Source: Ascarosepion bandense
Taxonomy: Eukaryota; Mollusca; Cephalopoda; Sepiida; Sepiidae
Reading direction: 5' to 3'
NCBI GenBank assembly: GCA_037127315.1
Contig: JBBBDQ010001270.1
Coordinates: 1,713,501 to 1,777,500 of the forward strand
Length of the DNA: 64,000 nucleotides
The notes under the pieces are model-generated. The model had not been told where the DNA came from, searched no databases, and saw only the letters and a list, made by a program, of their open reading frames with translations. Of the stretch, positions 37,751-49,145 are shown piece by piece (positions within the stretch are counted from its first letter, which is position 1; the number at the start of each line of letters is the position of its first letter). Position numbers and translations under genes: made by a program.

Positions 37751-38330
37751 TAATATAGATTACATCCTACAGAATAATTAAATAAAGAACATTTCATATG
37801 TACATATGGTATGTGTATTTTAGGTAGTAAATATTCTTTAATGCAAATGTTATTTAAGACAGCAGACATTAATTTTATTGATCGACTTTTACAAATTAAG
37901 AATAGTCATTCTTTGATAAGGAAGAAATATAGGCTAAAAATATATGATCAAAAAAAAAAAAAGAAAATTAAAATAAAATAAAATAAACACACACACACAT
38001 ACATCAGACTTCGCCAACGTCTCAACACTCTTCCACAATGCCAATACATTCACCAGAAAACACTACAAAACTTAACATTTGTTTCTATCTATCCTGATGA
38101 TGACTTAAGAAATTCGAAAGTTTAAAACATTTTTTCTTTCAAAATAAACTTTGGGTAATTTATGACAGAATTTCCCCCTTATCTGGGAATGATTATTCGT
38201 AATTTGGAAAAGACAATCAATGATTATTTTATTTTTTTCTTGATACAGATAAACATTGGGGATGCAGATTCATATTACCCTTAAATAGAATCCTATAAGT
38301 ATTCCTGATTTTATCCATTTGCGTTTCTTC
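37751..38330. other. No recognised feature
   Basis: AT-rich. It holds a short CA run (37,987-37,998) and at 38,096-38,125 CTGATGA followed by a weak hairpin and GAAAG, another hammerhead-like motif. No gene. Confidence 0.4.
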
Positions 38331-38334
38331 TTTT

Positions 38335-38400
38335 AGGTGTGCCGTTCCTCTTCAGGACGTAGGCAATCATGGACTTCCATTTGACTCTGTCTCCTGTAAC
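38335..38400 (-). mobile_element. 3' end of endonuclease-RT (RTE-like) family
   Basis: On the minus strand it ends ...CCTACGTCCTGAAGAGG then AACGGCAC. This is the same terminal motif found at 50,600-50,640 (CGTCCTGAAGGGACACGG). Very short. The C/T-rich plus-strand frames just downstream (38,369-38,862) are phenylalanine/leucine/serine-rich and not a recognised protein. Confidence 0.5.
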
Positions 38401-38939
38401 GAAACAATGTATCTATCTGCAATTCACTTCCGGTCAAAGTTTGAAAATTATATTTCTTCGCCGTTCTGTTGCCTCCCTTCCCTTTCTTCTCACTGTGCAT
38501 TTTCTCACTTTTTCTTCTTTGTTAAATTTAGACACTATGAAACCGACATCTATAGCTGCCTACAAATTACTCCCTGCCTAAATTTAAAATTTTTCTCTCT
38601 TAGCCGTTTCCATTGGCTCTTTTCTCTCAGTTCTTTCTCTCTTGTTTTCCTCTTTGCTTTTTTGTTTCCTCTGCTTTTTTTTCTTTCTTTTCTATATCTT
38701 GATTTCTCTTTTTGTTTTCTCATCTTTTATGCCCTCTTTCTCTTGTGCTTTTTAATTTGTCTCTTACCTCGTATAAGGAGGTATCAAAAAATAAAAGGAA
38801 GTGTTTTTAAATTTTCTTTTTCAATAAAACGTTTATTACCATCATTATTAACTACCTGCTGAGACATTGTTCTTTCATTGTCAAAACAAGATGTAGTAGC
38901 TTGTAGCTCGATATCTAACTTTTAAACTGAATTTTTAAA

Positions 38940-40356
38940 AATGACAAATTTTCTTAAAACTTTTATATTAATTTTGATTGAAAGCTAAGTTTAATATTTC
39001 TAGTAAACAAAATACGCTGGTTTATTTCAAATAAATTATATTGATTGTAATATAAAAATTTAAGATCTTTCTTCAATTTTTTAATTTTGCTGACATTTTT
39101 TAACGATCGACACATTTGTAAACAAAAGTTAATTCTCGGATTAAAAATCTTGCAAAAATAAAATATACATCTGTGACACATTATTTTTTGAAAATAGCAC
39201 ATTTTATGTGAAATTAATGTGAAATTAATCTGATTTACATATGTATTACTTATTTATAGCATGACATTTAGACTAAAACTATTTCTTAATTCATATTTGA
39301 AATTTTTGACCTGTCCGCCGTATATAAAACGTGTTGAGAGGTTCGAGATTAGAGACAAGATAGAAGTGTATGGCGTTCATAAGTGACAAAATTGTACAAG
39401 TTATTTTTCGGGTAAGGGGGGAAACACTGATCTATTAATAAGCACTGAGAAATTATCATACAAAAAATAACGTCAAATACACACAAAAAAGTTAAATTAT
39501 TTTAAAAACTTGAAGGCTAAACGATTTGTATTGATATTTTCAATTTTCGATAGGCAATATAATTTTCAATTATTAACTTAAAAACCTTACCGCAACAAAT
39601 CTTTGAAGTATTTTAAAAAATATTTTAGAAACTTTATAAATTATTATAATTAAAACAATGAAAACAATTCTTTTAAAACTTCATTAGTAACCGAAATTTT
39701 TTTCCTCAGACTATAATGTCCATAATTTTTATTATTTGTTCAAGCAAATTAAATTAAATAATATCTGAGTTTTATTGCATCTTTTATTTTACTATTCGAA
39801 GCAGATTCTCGAAAACATAAGCCAAAAGTAATGACAAATAGATGGTTTATATCCCCCAATGCGTCCTGCGTTTAGCTAATAAAATTATAGACCGCAACAA
39901 AGTAATTTTTTAAAAAATTTCATGCATTTACATGGAGGGTGTGTAATAGAGGTATAAACATATTTTGCCAAGATTTTAAAATAATAAAATATTCAAAAAT
40001 AATTTCATTCATTTGGTAATGAGTCTTGAAAGTTTCATTAAAATCCGACAATTATTTGATTTTTGTGAAAATTTTCAAATTAATGTGTTTGTCAACGGAA
40101 GAAGTGGGTGATGTAATCATTACATTACAAACTGTCGTAACGTTTTGTTTACAGTTAACTCAAATCAAAACAAGATTTTCTGCCAAAATTTCGAACATGT
40201 TAGAAGGGATTAAATTTTTTTTTTAAATAAGTAAAAATTACTTTGATCTTTCCTCTTAATAATAATATAAAAATGTTGATGGAAAAAGATCGTTTTTATT
40301 AAGTTTATGGTATTTGTTATTTATACTATGCTGTTTTTAGCGATTTAGTGGATGTA

Positions 40357-40358
<2 letters not shown>
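38940..40358. repeat. 1.5-kb dispersed repeat, copy 2
   Basis: Homologous to 35,940-37,470 along its length, in the same orientation, with frequent substitutions and small indels. It lacks the inverted right arm of the palindrome and the SINE. It ends at TTTTAGCGATTTA and runs into an (AT)n repeat. Confidence 0.75.
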
Positions 40359-40399
<41 letters not shown>

Positions 40400-40401
<2 letters not shown>

Positions 40402-40624
40402 AAGATGAACTCGTCCGAATCACCCTAAATTTTGAAATTTCAATACAGATAATTATTAAATATTTATGAATTCATTTGATGCACATGTTATTGACAATAT
40501 TAACAAAAGAACCATTCTATTTTCATTTACAATTATTCTCTTTGCAATAGATACTAAAAAAATAGTATGAAATACATCATTTTTTTAAAACATCGTGGTG
40601 GCCTAATAATGATGTCCGGTAGTG

Positions 40625-40628
<4 letters not shown>
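40400..40628 (+). mobile_element. Truncated Tc1-type MITE
   Basis: Matches the right two thirds of the complete MITE at 57,730-58,117: CAAAGATGAACTCGTC, TTGATGCACATGTTATTG, ACAAAAGAACCATTCTATTT. It ends in CCGGTAGTG plus TA. The left part is replaced by an (AT)n run. Confidence 0.75.
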
Positions 40629-40671
<43 letters not shown>

Positions 40672-40672
<1 letters not shown>

Positions 40673-41800
40673 CATTTCACCCTGAGCAAGGCGGAAATGC
40701 CAGAGATGAGCGGGGGGGGCTAGATAACTGTAGAAAGATTAATTAGAAAAATGTGAGGAGTACAGACTAGCTAGAAAGGAGCAATAGAAAGCTGAGAATG
40801 CAGGTGCGATGACAGCGATGACAGATACATAGGTGGAGAGAAAGGGAAGGATATACGGGGATGGGGAGAGAGCTAGAGTCCAGTGGTTAGTAGATGAGTA
40901 TTGACATTGCATTTAAATTTCTGGAGGTTGTAGCCGTCAGGAAAGCAAGAATATGGGAGCGAGTTCCACGGGCGGGAAGTGCGAGAGAAGAAGCTGCAGG
41001 AGTAGAATTGTCGTCTGCATTTGGCTAACCTGACTGTGAATGGGTGGGACCCAGTTGCCAGTCTGGTTGCACGAGTAAACACCTGTTGAGGAGGCACCAG
41101 TGACTTAAGTTCGTCTAAGTAGAAGCCATGAAAGTATTTATAGAACAGACAAAGGGAGGCCACATTTCGACGGTGGGGAAGTGGCTGCAGTCGAGCCGCC
41201 AGATCAGTACCTGTCACATTACAGACCCTCCTTTGGAGCCTGTCGAGAACACTGAGGAGAACGGCAGTGGCGCCTGACCATAAATGGCAGCAGTACTCCA
41301 TGCACGGACGGATGGTTGACTTGTATATATGCAGGATGGATTCAGGTGGAAAAAAACATCCTGGATCGACATAGTGACCCAACCTTCTTAGCAGTAGATT
41401 TAGCTATGGATTCAATATAGTGGTTCCATTTGAGGTCCGAGGAGAGGCTAAGGCCGAGGAGGCGTAGTGTATTGCTCTCAGGGAGAATCGCTTGGTCCAT
41501 GCTTATGGGAGGCAGGAGAGGTTGCCTGTAATGGTTGACAGACAGCAGCTTGGTCTTAGACGAATTGAAGTTGACAAGCCATTTCTTGCCCCAGTTCACC
41601 ACAGAGTGTAGATCCCATTCAAGGTCAGCAGCGAGATTATGTCTGTCCGCCACGACAGGTTTCTTACTGGTGCGGGAGTATATTGTAGTGACATCGGCAT
41701 AGATGCCTAATATATATTGATTTAGCACAGATTCTACGCCATTATTTTTCGACCTTTTTTTGCATGTAAAATATATTCCGTTTTTTATTTGCTTCATCTT
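40672..41800 (-). pseudogene. Jockey-like non-LTR retrotransposon, 3' half with RT remnant
   Basis: The longest copy of this family in the window. On the minus strand, 41,797-41,342 encodes the RT from the catalytic box onward (GIYADVTTIYSRT, then WGKKWLVNFNSSKTKLLSV). A shifted frame, 41,382-40,873, continues with ILHIYKSTIRPCMEYCCHLW, RLQRRVCNVTG and FSRTSRPWNSLP to the stop. The 3' UTR ends near 40,680 in GCCTTGCTCAGGGTGAAATG. The second catalytic aspartate of the YADD-type box is valine. A frameshift at about 41,360 also kills it. Confidence 0.85.
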
Positions 41801-42082
41801 TTATTTTGTTAATTTTGCACCATATTATTTGTATTATCGCTATTTGTGTATTATTCTTGTTTTTAAATCAATCCTTCAGTCGATATATTTTTCTGCCTTC
41901 TTTTAATGTATGGTGTATCTAGTTAGGCAGCGTTTCTATATATTTTTATGTGGTGGGGGGGAAAGCTCTAATAACTAACATAATAATTCAAATCGAAAAA
42001 CTGTCAGTTCATAATATGCACCTGATGATTGCATGAAACTCTGAGTCGTGCTTAAAACATAGGATAATATGCATATTTATTA

Positions 42083-42088
<6 letters not shown>
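41801..42088. other. No recognised feature
   Basis: AT-rich. At 42,022-42,060 CTGATGA is followed by GAAAC and later TTAAAAC, reminiscent of the hairpin-GAAA motifs but without a clear stem II. Confidence 0.35.
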
Positions 42089-42140
<52 letters not shown>

Positions 42141-42144
<4 letters not shown>

Positions 42145-42385
42145 CATTTCAACCCAAGCAAGGCATTCCACTGCCACTATTGCGCAGGAGGTTACATCGG
42201 GGAAGGGGATGAGAAAGAGTGGTTAGATATAGGAAATGTCAGAAGGAGAGTGATAGACGGGTAAGGATACCCGAGGATGAGGGTTGGGTTGGGTTGATGG
42301 GAAGAGTGTTTGAGAAAATGAATGCGAGTTCGTGTGTTAGGTGTCTATTGACCTTACATTTAAAATTGACCTTGCATTTAAAAAT
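42141..42385 (-). mobile_element. Jockey-like retrotransposon tail
   Basis: The minus-strand 3' end begins after an (AT)n run with AATCATTTCAACCCAAGCAA and the conserved CACTGCCACTATTGCGCA block. It reaches back to about the last codons of the ORF (TGCATTTAAA). Severely 5'-truncated. Confidence 0.75.
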
Positions 42386-42695
42386 ATATTTAGAAAAGAT
42401 TTTTGATTTACTACAACTTCAATGGGTAATACATATTTCACCACATAATGATGTTATTATTGCGGCTCGTCAGACCCAAATGGTATAACAGTTGATCCTC
42501 AAAATATTCCCTCCATTTTTTATAACCAGACGCTCACATGTCCTTATTTAGAATAGACATATATATGTCTATATATTTGTGTATTTAGGCAGCAAATTTT
42601 CTTTTACACGTGTCAGATTAAATAAACTGCAAACACTATGTTTGCTTATTTTTAGTAAAATCCGTTCATACTCACGGATAACCTATCACGTTTTA

Positions 42696-43302
42696 CAATC
42701 AAAAGATGTCAGAAATGAGCTGTAACGTTGACAGATGTTATTTTCATTTATTTTATAAAATATCCAATACATTTAACCTCTTTTCGAGATCATCTACAGG
42801 GGCGTGAGTTATGGTAACAAATGTAACCGGAAAACTGTGCAACTAAAATTACATTTTATGCTTCAAATGCAACTATCCTACACCAAGAAAACAACAAAAG
42901 CAAACTACAGATTCTCGAGGCAATATTCATTAAAACACTTAAGCCGTCAATTAATAGAATCAGCTATGAATACTCTAGTAATGTTCTAAAATGTTTGTAA
43001 AAAGAACAGTTTTTTCATGCATTGACATGTGCATGACCATGAAATTACAACATATAAAAAATTCCATTTGGGATAATTTTCACGTTCTAATGAATGCTAA
43101 GCAATTTGTCAACCGTTATATTTGAAGCAGAAAAAAAATTATAGTAATTTTTAGCAACACAGTTTTCAGGTTGCATTTGCTACCATAACGCACACCTCTG
43201 AAGATGATCTCGAAAATAGGTTAAATGTACTTGGGCATCTTACAAAATAAATGAAAATAACATCTGTCAACGTTACAGCTCATTTCTGACATCTTTTGAT
43301 TG
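42696..43302. repeat. Fold-back repeat with about 165-bp arms
   Basis: 42,696-42,860 and about 43,140-43,302 are reverse complements (outer ends CAATCAAAAGATGTC and its complement; shared GTAACGTTGACAG). Both arms carry CTGAAGA...GATCTCGAAAA-type sequence (43,195-43,218 plus; 42,784-42,796 minus, degraded). The spacer is non-coding. The right end abuts the poly(T) of the next retrotransposon tail. Confidence 0.75.
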
Positions 43303-43780
43303 TTTTTTTTTAATCATCTCACCCCAAGCAAGGCATTCCACTGCCACTATTGCGCATGGGGCTACATAGGGGAAGTTAATGAGAAGGAGTGGATAGACAT
43401 AGGGAATGTCAGGAGAAAGGTGACAGATGAGTAAGGATAGCGAGGATGAGGGTCGGGCAGATGGGAAGAGTGCTTGATAGAATGGGAGCAGGTTAGTGTG
43501 TTAGGAGGTGTGTATTGACCTTACATTTAAACTCCTGGAGATTGTAGCCGTCGGGGAAGCAATCGTTTGGAAGAGAATTCCACAGTCGGGAAGTGCGAGG
43601 AAAGAAACTGTTGGAGTAGAAGTTACGGCTGCATTTTATCGGTTTCACTGTAAAAGAGTGGGATCTAGTTGCTAATCTAGTATCTCGTGCAAATTCGTAT
43701 TTAGGGGGCACCAGTGATCTAAGTTCATCGGAGCAGAAGCCGTGAAAGTATTTATAGAAGAGACACAGGGAAGCAAAATT
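43303..43780 (-). pseudogene. Jockey-like retrotransposon 3' end
   Basis: Minus strand: the end of the last open frame (43,775-43,493; FASLCLFYKYFHGFCSDELR, FPRTSRLWNSLP, DGYNLQEFKCKVNTHLL) and the full 3' UTR down to AAGCAAGG...GGTGAGATGA and poly(A). The frame is intact over about 90 residues but lacks all catalytic motifs. Confidence 0.85.
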
Positions 43781-43839
43781 AATAATTGTAATACGCAAAT
43801 GACTATCCGTGTGTATAAACGGATTTTATTAATATATAT

Positions 43840-44615
43840 ATATATAGTGATGCATGTCTCATTAAATAATATAGACAAGTTTTGTTTATTTATTTTATGT
43901 AAGTTCTTTTCATATCGTCTGATAAGCTTAATAGCATTATCGTTGAAAGAAGAAAGAAAATCACAATATTACTACATGTTTTTTATTTAATCCTTTCTAA
44001 GCTTTCGGCTTACACCAGCCATTATCAAAGACGACAACTGTATTGAGTGTATTAAGCAGTTCGCGGACAAACGATAGTAGTAGTCGTCTATTTTGTTTGT
44101 ATGGAATACTTTCAAAGCAACGGCGAACATGTACGTGCGTGCTGGAAGTGAAAATCGCACTACAGCTTGTAACGTCACACATGACCACGTGGGAGTGGGG
44201 GCGAGAAGTATTAAGTATAGAAAGCCATTGGGATACCAATCGCTTTTGTTATCTATTATAGAGATTTAAGATTATTTGTGGAGGTTTCGTAGTTAATTTT
44301 GTTCAGTTTAGGTTCCAACTGTTTTATATATATGGCTTCGAGAATTTTTAGTTTTGCAAACAATATTGACGACTACTACGATCATTCGTCCGAGAACTGT
44401 TTCATACACTTAATATAATTGTCATCTTTGATAATAGCTGATATAAACCGAAAGCTCAGAAAGAATTGAATAAATATCATGCATCAATATTGTAATTTTC
44501 TTTCTTTTGTTAACGATAATGCTATTAAGCCTATCAGACGATACGAAAAGAATTTACATAAAACAAATCGACTAAACTGGTCTATATTATTTAATGAAAC
44601 ATGCATCAATGAAAA
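43840..44615. repeat. Fold-back repeat with about 210-bp arms
   Basis: 43,844-44,060 and 44,400-44,612 are imperfect reverse complements (shared ATGAAACATGCATCA, AAAGAATTTACATAAA, AATGCTATTAAGC). Each arm has the sequence TTTGATAAT-hairpin-CCGAAAGCT on one strand. The about 340-bp spacer (44,061-44,399) is unique here and has no recognisable gene. Confidence 0.75.
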
Positions 44616-44643
44616 TTGCTGCCTAAATACACACACACGCAAT

Positions 44644-44704
<61 letters not shown>

Positions 44705-44839
44705 TTTTAGTGGAAGTACCATATTTTCTTTGAAGTGTTTTGAGGTTTTTGAAATATCGTTTTATTTCTTCATCTACAATTTGGTTTGGGAAGTCATTAT
44801 TAATGAGAGTCTGCACAGGGTCGATGCTTGCAAAGTAGA

Positions 44840-45545
44840 AATTTCCAAGTACACATCCTGAAATGTTGTGTTAGTCCAAAATGCACTTTCTGTTATAAAT
44901 TTCCAGAAACAAGTGAACATCTTGTATCAAGTTGCTCAATATTATTACCAACTGAATATGAAACGCGGCATGACACAGTGGGCCAATGTTTACATGTGAG
45001 TATATGCAGTTTTTATAGAAAGGAAACTGGGAGAAATCGGTATGAACATCACCCAGACCCCGTTACAAAGATAGAACCTGTAACAATTTTATGAAACTTT
45101 ACAATACACACGGACAGAATGATCGAAGCTAATCGTCCAGATAACATGACCAAATACCACGAGAACAGCATGATATATCAGTCCCCGCTGGAGAAATCGG
45201 TATGAACATCACCCAGACCCCGTTACAAAGATAGAACCTGTAACAATTTTATGAAACTTTACAATACACACGGACAGAATAATCAAAGCTAATCGTCCAG
45301 ATAACATGACCAAATACCGCGAGAACAGAATGATTTCTCAGTCCCCGCAGATTGCAATATTTCTTTGAAGATCTTAAAAGAATATCAAAATATAAAGATC
45401 CTGAAGAGAAAATCTAAAAAAAATGTAGTACATGAGGACATCAATAATTCCAGTTGATGTTAGAGTTGTTGGAGTATTTAGAAAAGATTCCATTAAACGA
45501 ATTGAAGGAATTTTTGGTAGCATAAGTCTTAAAGAAATACAAAGA
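44840..45545 (+). pseudogene. C-terminal end of a CCHC/PD-(D/E)xK-type non-LTR retrotransposon
   Basis: The frame at 44,828-45,094 holds a CCHC finger CTFCYKFPETSEHLVSSC, then RHDTVGQ and YEHHPDPV, the order seen in the C-terminal region of restriction-like-endonuclease retrotransposons. It stops at 45,094. A 160-bp segment is then duplicated. Later pieces in other frames (NRPDN, IIPVDVRVVGVF, SISLKEIQ at about 45,300-45,540) continue the homology to the copies at 61,265-62,470. Dead. Confidence 0.65.
45030..45349 (+). repeat. 160-bp tandem duplication within the retrotransposon remnant
   Basis: The segment starting GGAGAAATCGGTATGAACAT at 45,030 is repeated at 45,190 with only a handful of substitutions, giving two head-to-tail 160-bp copies. 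The low divergence says the duplication is younger than the element's death. Confidence 0.9.
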
Positions 45546-45555
45546 TAATGATTCT

Positions 45556-46320
45556 TTTTTTTAAAAAAATACTCAGTGGGAAATGTTTTGATTCCATTCT
45601 GACATTAGGTTTCTGGTTGGGACCCGGAAAGAAAGAAATATACCACAGAAATCAAAGGAAGTAAAATCAAAATAATAAATTAATAGTAGTTGCAATAAAG
45701 GACCCAACAAATACACCGATCAAATTCTGGCCTTTCCCAAAATATGTAAATTGCAAAAAATAAATAAATAAATAAAAATAAAAATAAAAATAATAAAAAA
45801 ATATTAGAAAAGATTCCATTAAATGAATTGAAGGATTTTTTGGTAGCATAAGTCTTAAAGAAATACAAAAAATAATGTAACCACACCTTACGAAATACTT
45901 TATTTATGGAAATGTGTGTGATCTTAAGGGATTTTTTTTTGTTTCTTTTTTCAAAAAATACTCAGTGGTAAATGTTTTGATTCCATTCTGACATTAAGTT
46001 TCTGGTTGGAACCCGGAAAGAAAGAAATATACCACTGAAATCAAAGGAATTAAAATCAAAATAATAAATTAATAGTAATTGCAATAATTCATATGGAAAA
46101 CACCTGTTTCCTGATAGATGTTGCAGTCCCGAAAGACATCTTTGAAAAAGTTTGAGAAATATAAATACAGGAACATTAGAAAAGAAGTCAGTAGAATGTG
46201 GCATTTCAATACAGTTAGCTCTTATTTGGGCTTTGAGAATAGCATTAAAAGGACCCAACAAATACACCGATCAAATTCTGGTCTGTCCCAAAATATGTTA
46301 ATTGCAAAAAAAAAAAAAGA
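45556..46320 (+). mobile_element. Overlapping 3' fragments of the CCHC-type retrotransposon family
   Basis: Two diverged repeats of the same piece (45,560-45,690 and 45,956-46,090, sharing ACTCAGTGG, AAATGTTTTGATTCC, TGACATTA and GAAAGAAATATACCAC) and a third block (45,805-45,870 repeating 45,480-45,545). These are followed by 46,118-46,310 with RNIRKEVSRMWHF in a readable frame and the tail AAAATATGTTAATTGC plus poly(A). A patchwork of nested and duplicated ends, with no complete gene. Confidence 0.55.
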
Positions 46321-46361
46321 AAGAAAAATAAAAATAAATAAAAATAATCATACTTATTTTT

Positions 46362-46830
46362 TCTAATCATTTCGCCCTAAGCAAAGCAGAACTGCCACTG
46401 GTGTGAAGGGGGTTACATAAAAGGTGAGTGATTAGAAAAAGGACAAGTAAGAAAGAATATGGTACAAGGATTGTCAGGGAAAGGATGTGAGTTAAGAAAA
46501 TAATAGATGGCAATTGACTTTGCATTTACATTCTTGAAGACTGTAGCTTTTATGGAAGCAAGTATACAGAAAGGAGTTCTACAGGCAAGAAGTGCAAGCA
46601 AATAAGCTGATAGAGTAGAAGTTGCGGTTACATCTGATTGGTTTCACTATAAAAGGGTGGGACCTAGTTGATAGTCTAGTAGCTCGACTAAAATTCATGC
46701 ATAGGGTATACTAGGGAGCTAAGCTCATTGAAGCAGAAGCTGTGAATGTATTTGTAGAAAAGAAAAAAAAGAAGCCACTTTACGTCGGTGAGAAAGTGAC
46801 TGGAGTAGAGCTACCATGGGAACCTTTTAA
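46362..46830 (-). pseudogene. Jockey-like retrotransposon 3' end, diverged
   Basis: On the minus strand it begins with the terminal AATCATTTCGCCCTAAGCAA complement and runs through the UTR into decayed remains of the last open frame (region of WDLV...HPF and FYKY...HSF). Only scattered codons remain readable. Confidence 0.7.
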
Positions 46831-46898
46831 ATGTTGCGTAGATTTCTGTCCATGAATGAGCACAATCATATTATATTCCCCGATTACATCATAACTCG

Positions 46899-47019
46899 GC
46901 TTACGGCCATATCACGTTGAATACACCGATTCTCGCTCGAACACCGAAGTTAAGCAACATTGATCCTGGTCTGTACTTAGATGGGTGACTGCTTGGGAGT
47001 ACCAGGTGCTGTAAGCGTT
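46899..47019 (+). rRNA. 5S rRNA-like sequence heading a chimeric SINE
   Basis: About 120 nt with the 5S hallmarks: GCTTACGGCCATATCACGTT at the start, ACCGAAGTTAAGCAAC (box A of the internal promoter), GATCCTGG (intermediate element), CTTAGATGGGTGACTGC (box C) and CCAGGTGCTGTAAGC at the end. The 5' and 3' ends pair (GCTTACGG...CTGTAAGC). No oligo-T terminator follows at once; a tRNA-like SINE is joined instead, as in the copy at 3,137-2,885. So it is probably a SINE head, not a functional 5S gene, although a lone relic gene cannot be excluded. Confidence 0.75.
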
Positions 47020-47390
47020 TAGTGACGGATGTGCATTGTGATGCAGTGGATTTTTTTTTTTAATCATATCAACCCAAGCAAGGCGGTGACGCCACTGATG
47101 CGCATGGGGCTACTTAACAGTAAAATGATTGGAAAAGAGAAAGCCGGAAACCACATCCTAAACAGGAAACAAGGGATGAGCCTCTTCACCTGTTCAAAAG
47201 ACGTGGGTGGAGTGTGAGCCGGGCGATATCGGCTCGGAAAGAGAAATCGGTGAGCCGTGTTCGAATTTCAGTTGAATACCCTGCATTCACTTAAGCACTG
47301 GTGTCCTTGTGAAAGGTATTAATCCATCCCTTCCCTCTAGTTATGGGTTAAATAACAGGGTAAGACTTGGGGACCATACCCTTAAAAACA
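47020..47390 (+). mobile_element. tRNA-like part of the 5S/tRNA chimeric SINE, interrupted
   Basis: Directly follows the 5S-like part. A-box-like TGATGCAGTGG (47,038-47,049) is followed by an insertion (47,051-47,221). The SINE then resumes at GATATCGGCTCGG (47,225) with B-box-like TGTTCGAATTTCAG and the body up to GGGTTAAATAACAGG. Apart from the insertion it aligns with the SINE at 37,471. Confidence 0.75.
47051..47221 (-). mobile_element. Jockey-like retrotransposon tail nested in the SINE
   Basis: Minus-strand 3' tail. It starts with a T run and AATCATATCAACCCAAGCAA, then GGCGGTGACGCCACTGATGCG, and extends only about 160 bp. GAT occurs on both sides of the insert. It splits the SINE between A and B boxes, so the SINE is older than the insertion. 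Confidence 0.75.
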
Positions 47391-47445
47391 AATCCCAGTG
47401 AATCTTGGTATTCGAAAAGAAAAAAAGTATTACTAGACACAAAAC

Positions 47446-47485
<40 letters not shown>

Positions 47486-48010
47486 ACAACAATAAATTGT
47501 TGAAAGAAAAAGGTATTACAAGTAATAAATAAATAAAATTTAGTTGGTAATAAATGACCCGCCGAGGTTGATATGCCATCAAACAAAAACAACCAATCAA
47601 CCAACATCATAACTGTTTGAATCCATTTATGCAACACACTTGAATGTTTCTGGTTGAGATTTGGGAATAATTTTTATTGCGAAAAGCAAACACAAAGAAC
47701 AATATTAATAATCCTTTAATATTAATATTAATAATCGTTTGTCGTTATACACAGAGTGTGATGGCTAAATTGTCACCATTTTATATTTTTAAATTTTGCG
47801 CTAGTACAGTATAGTAGGGTCAGTTGGGCACTGGTTGTGACAAAAAGAGCAACACGAAATAATTCACTCTGCCAGAAATTTGGAAACGTTATGTTGTACT
47901 GCTTGGCAGTCACACCGGAAACTCCAATACAAAAATTTTAGAGTGTTTAGTTGTCAGTCTGAGGACTGAAGACAGTGCTGACGATTCGGAAAGTGTTGAT
48001 TTTTTTTTGT
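47391..48010. other. No gene recognised
   Basis: Contains one (AT)n run (47,447-47,480), otherwise AT-rich sequence without a supported feature. Confidence 0.4.
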
Positions 48011-48430
48011 AATCATATCGCCCCAAGTAAGACATTTTACTGCCAGTTTTGCAGGAGATTACATAGGAGGAAAATTGTGAGAAAGCGTGACAGGTTATAA
48101 GGGGTGTCAGGAAGTGGGTAAGAGAAGGATGAGAATATTGATGAGAGTGCAGTGGATGGAGAAATGAACATGAGAGCGAGGGGATGCAAGTTAGTGAGAT
48201 AGGAGATGACTGTTGACTTTAGATTTAAATTCTCGGAGATTGTAGCTGTCGGGGAAGCAAGCAAATTAAAGAGAATTGCAGAGGCGGGAAATGCGAGAAA
48301 AGAAGCTAGTGGAGTAGAATTTGCGTTTACATTTTATTGGTTTAACAGTAAAAGGGTGGGACCTAGTTGCTAATCTTGTGGCTCGAGTAAATTCATATAT
48401 AGGAGGCACCAGTTATTAAGTTCATCGGAG
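48011..48430 (-). pseudogene. Jockey-like retrotransposon 3' end
   Basis: The T run and AATCATATCGCCCCAAGTAA mark the 3' end on the minus strand. The UTR and the decayed end of the last open frame follow. It faces the plus-strand copy at 48,590-49,140, making an inverted pair of related tails with about 160 bp between them. Confidence 0.8.
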
Positions 48431-48589
48431 TCTAATGAGAATGACTCTAATGGTGTTTACGTAGGCGTTTGGAGTGATCATTAGTGATGATAGCTACTCA
48501 GACTCAACACAGAGACCTACATCAAGTATCTTGTTGAGGTAGTACCTGCCATGAGTCGAGATGGTGGCAAATTTCTCTTTATTTACTCA

Positions 48590-49145
48590 ACATCTGCTCC
48601 GACGAACTTAAGACACTGGTACCCCTACCACAAAAATTTACTCGTGTAACCAGACTGGAAACAACGTCCTCCCGCCATTTACTGTTTGATCAACCAAAGG
48701 CAAGCAAAAATTCTACTCCACAACTTCTTTTCTCGCACTTCTCGCCTGTGGAACTCCCTTCCATATACTTGCTTTCCTGATGGTTAAAACATCCAGGAAT
48801 TTAAATGCAATGTCTCAAAGTATCAGCCTTGTTTGATAATGTTAATTGGTGCTCTATTGCCTAGAACTCCAGAAATTCAAATGCATTGTCAATTCCCATC
48901 TCTTATCCATTTGATTCACGTTCTTTCTACATCATCCCGTATATCTGGTTCTTTGCCTTTCTCTCTACCTTCGCAACTGTCTCCACACCTGTATTCTCAT
49001 CCTTTTTTGCCCATTCTTTGACACCCCCTGTCATTGGTTCGTCTTTCTCTTCACTCTCCTCCTGTCTAAAGTTTTACTCTCTTATGTAGCCCCTTGGGCA
49101 TCAGTGGTGGAACCGCCTTGCTTGGGGTGAAATGATTAAAAAAAA
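48590..49145 (+). pseudogene. Jockey-like retrotransposon 3' end
   Basis: Plus strand: the remains of the last open frame (CTGCTCCGACGAACTTAAGA, then CGCCTGTGGAACTCCCTTCC and CTTTCCTGATGG), the pyrimidine-rich UTR, and the terminal CGCCTTGCTTGGGGTGAAAT followed by A-rich sequence. It contains an insertion or duplication of the AAATTTAAATGCAATGTC block near 48,795-48,890. Confidence 0.8.

Noticed and set aside
38369..38862. Membrane-like Phe/Leu/Ser-rich protein
   Set aside because: Comes from a pyrimidine-rich stretch; two overlapping frames look alike in composition; no conserved motif.
44484..44816. Proteins with YIYIYI tracts (here and at about ten other sites)
   Set aside because: Translation of (AT)n microsatellites.
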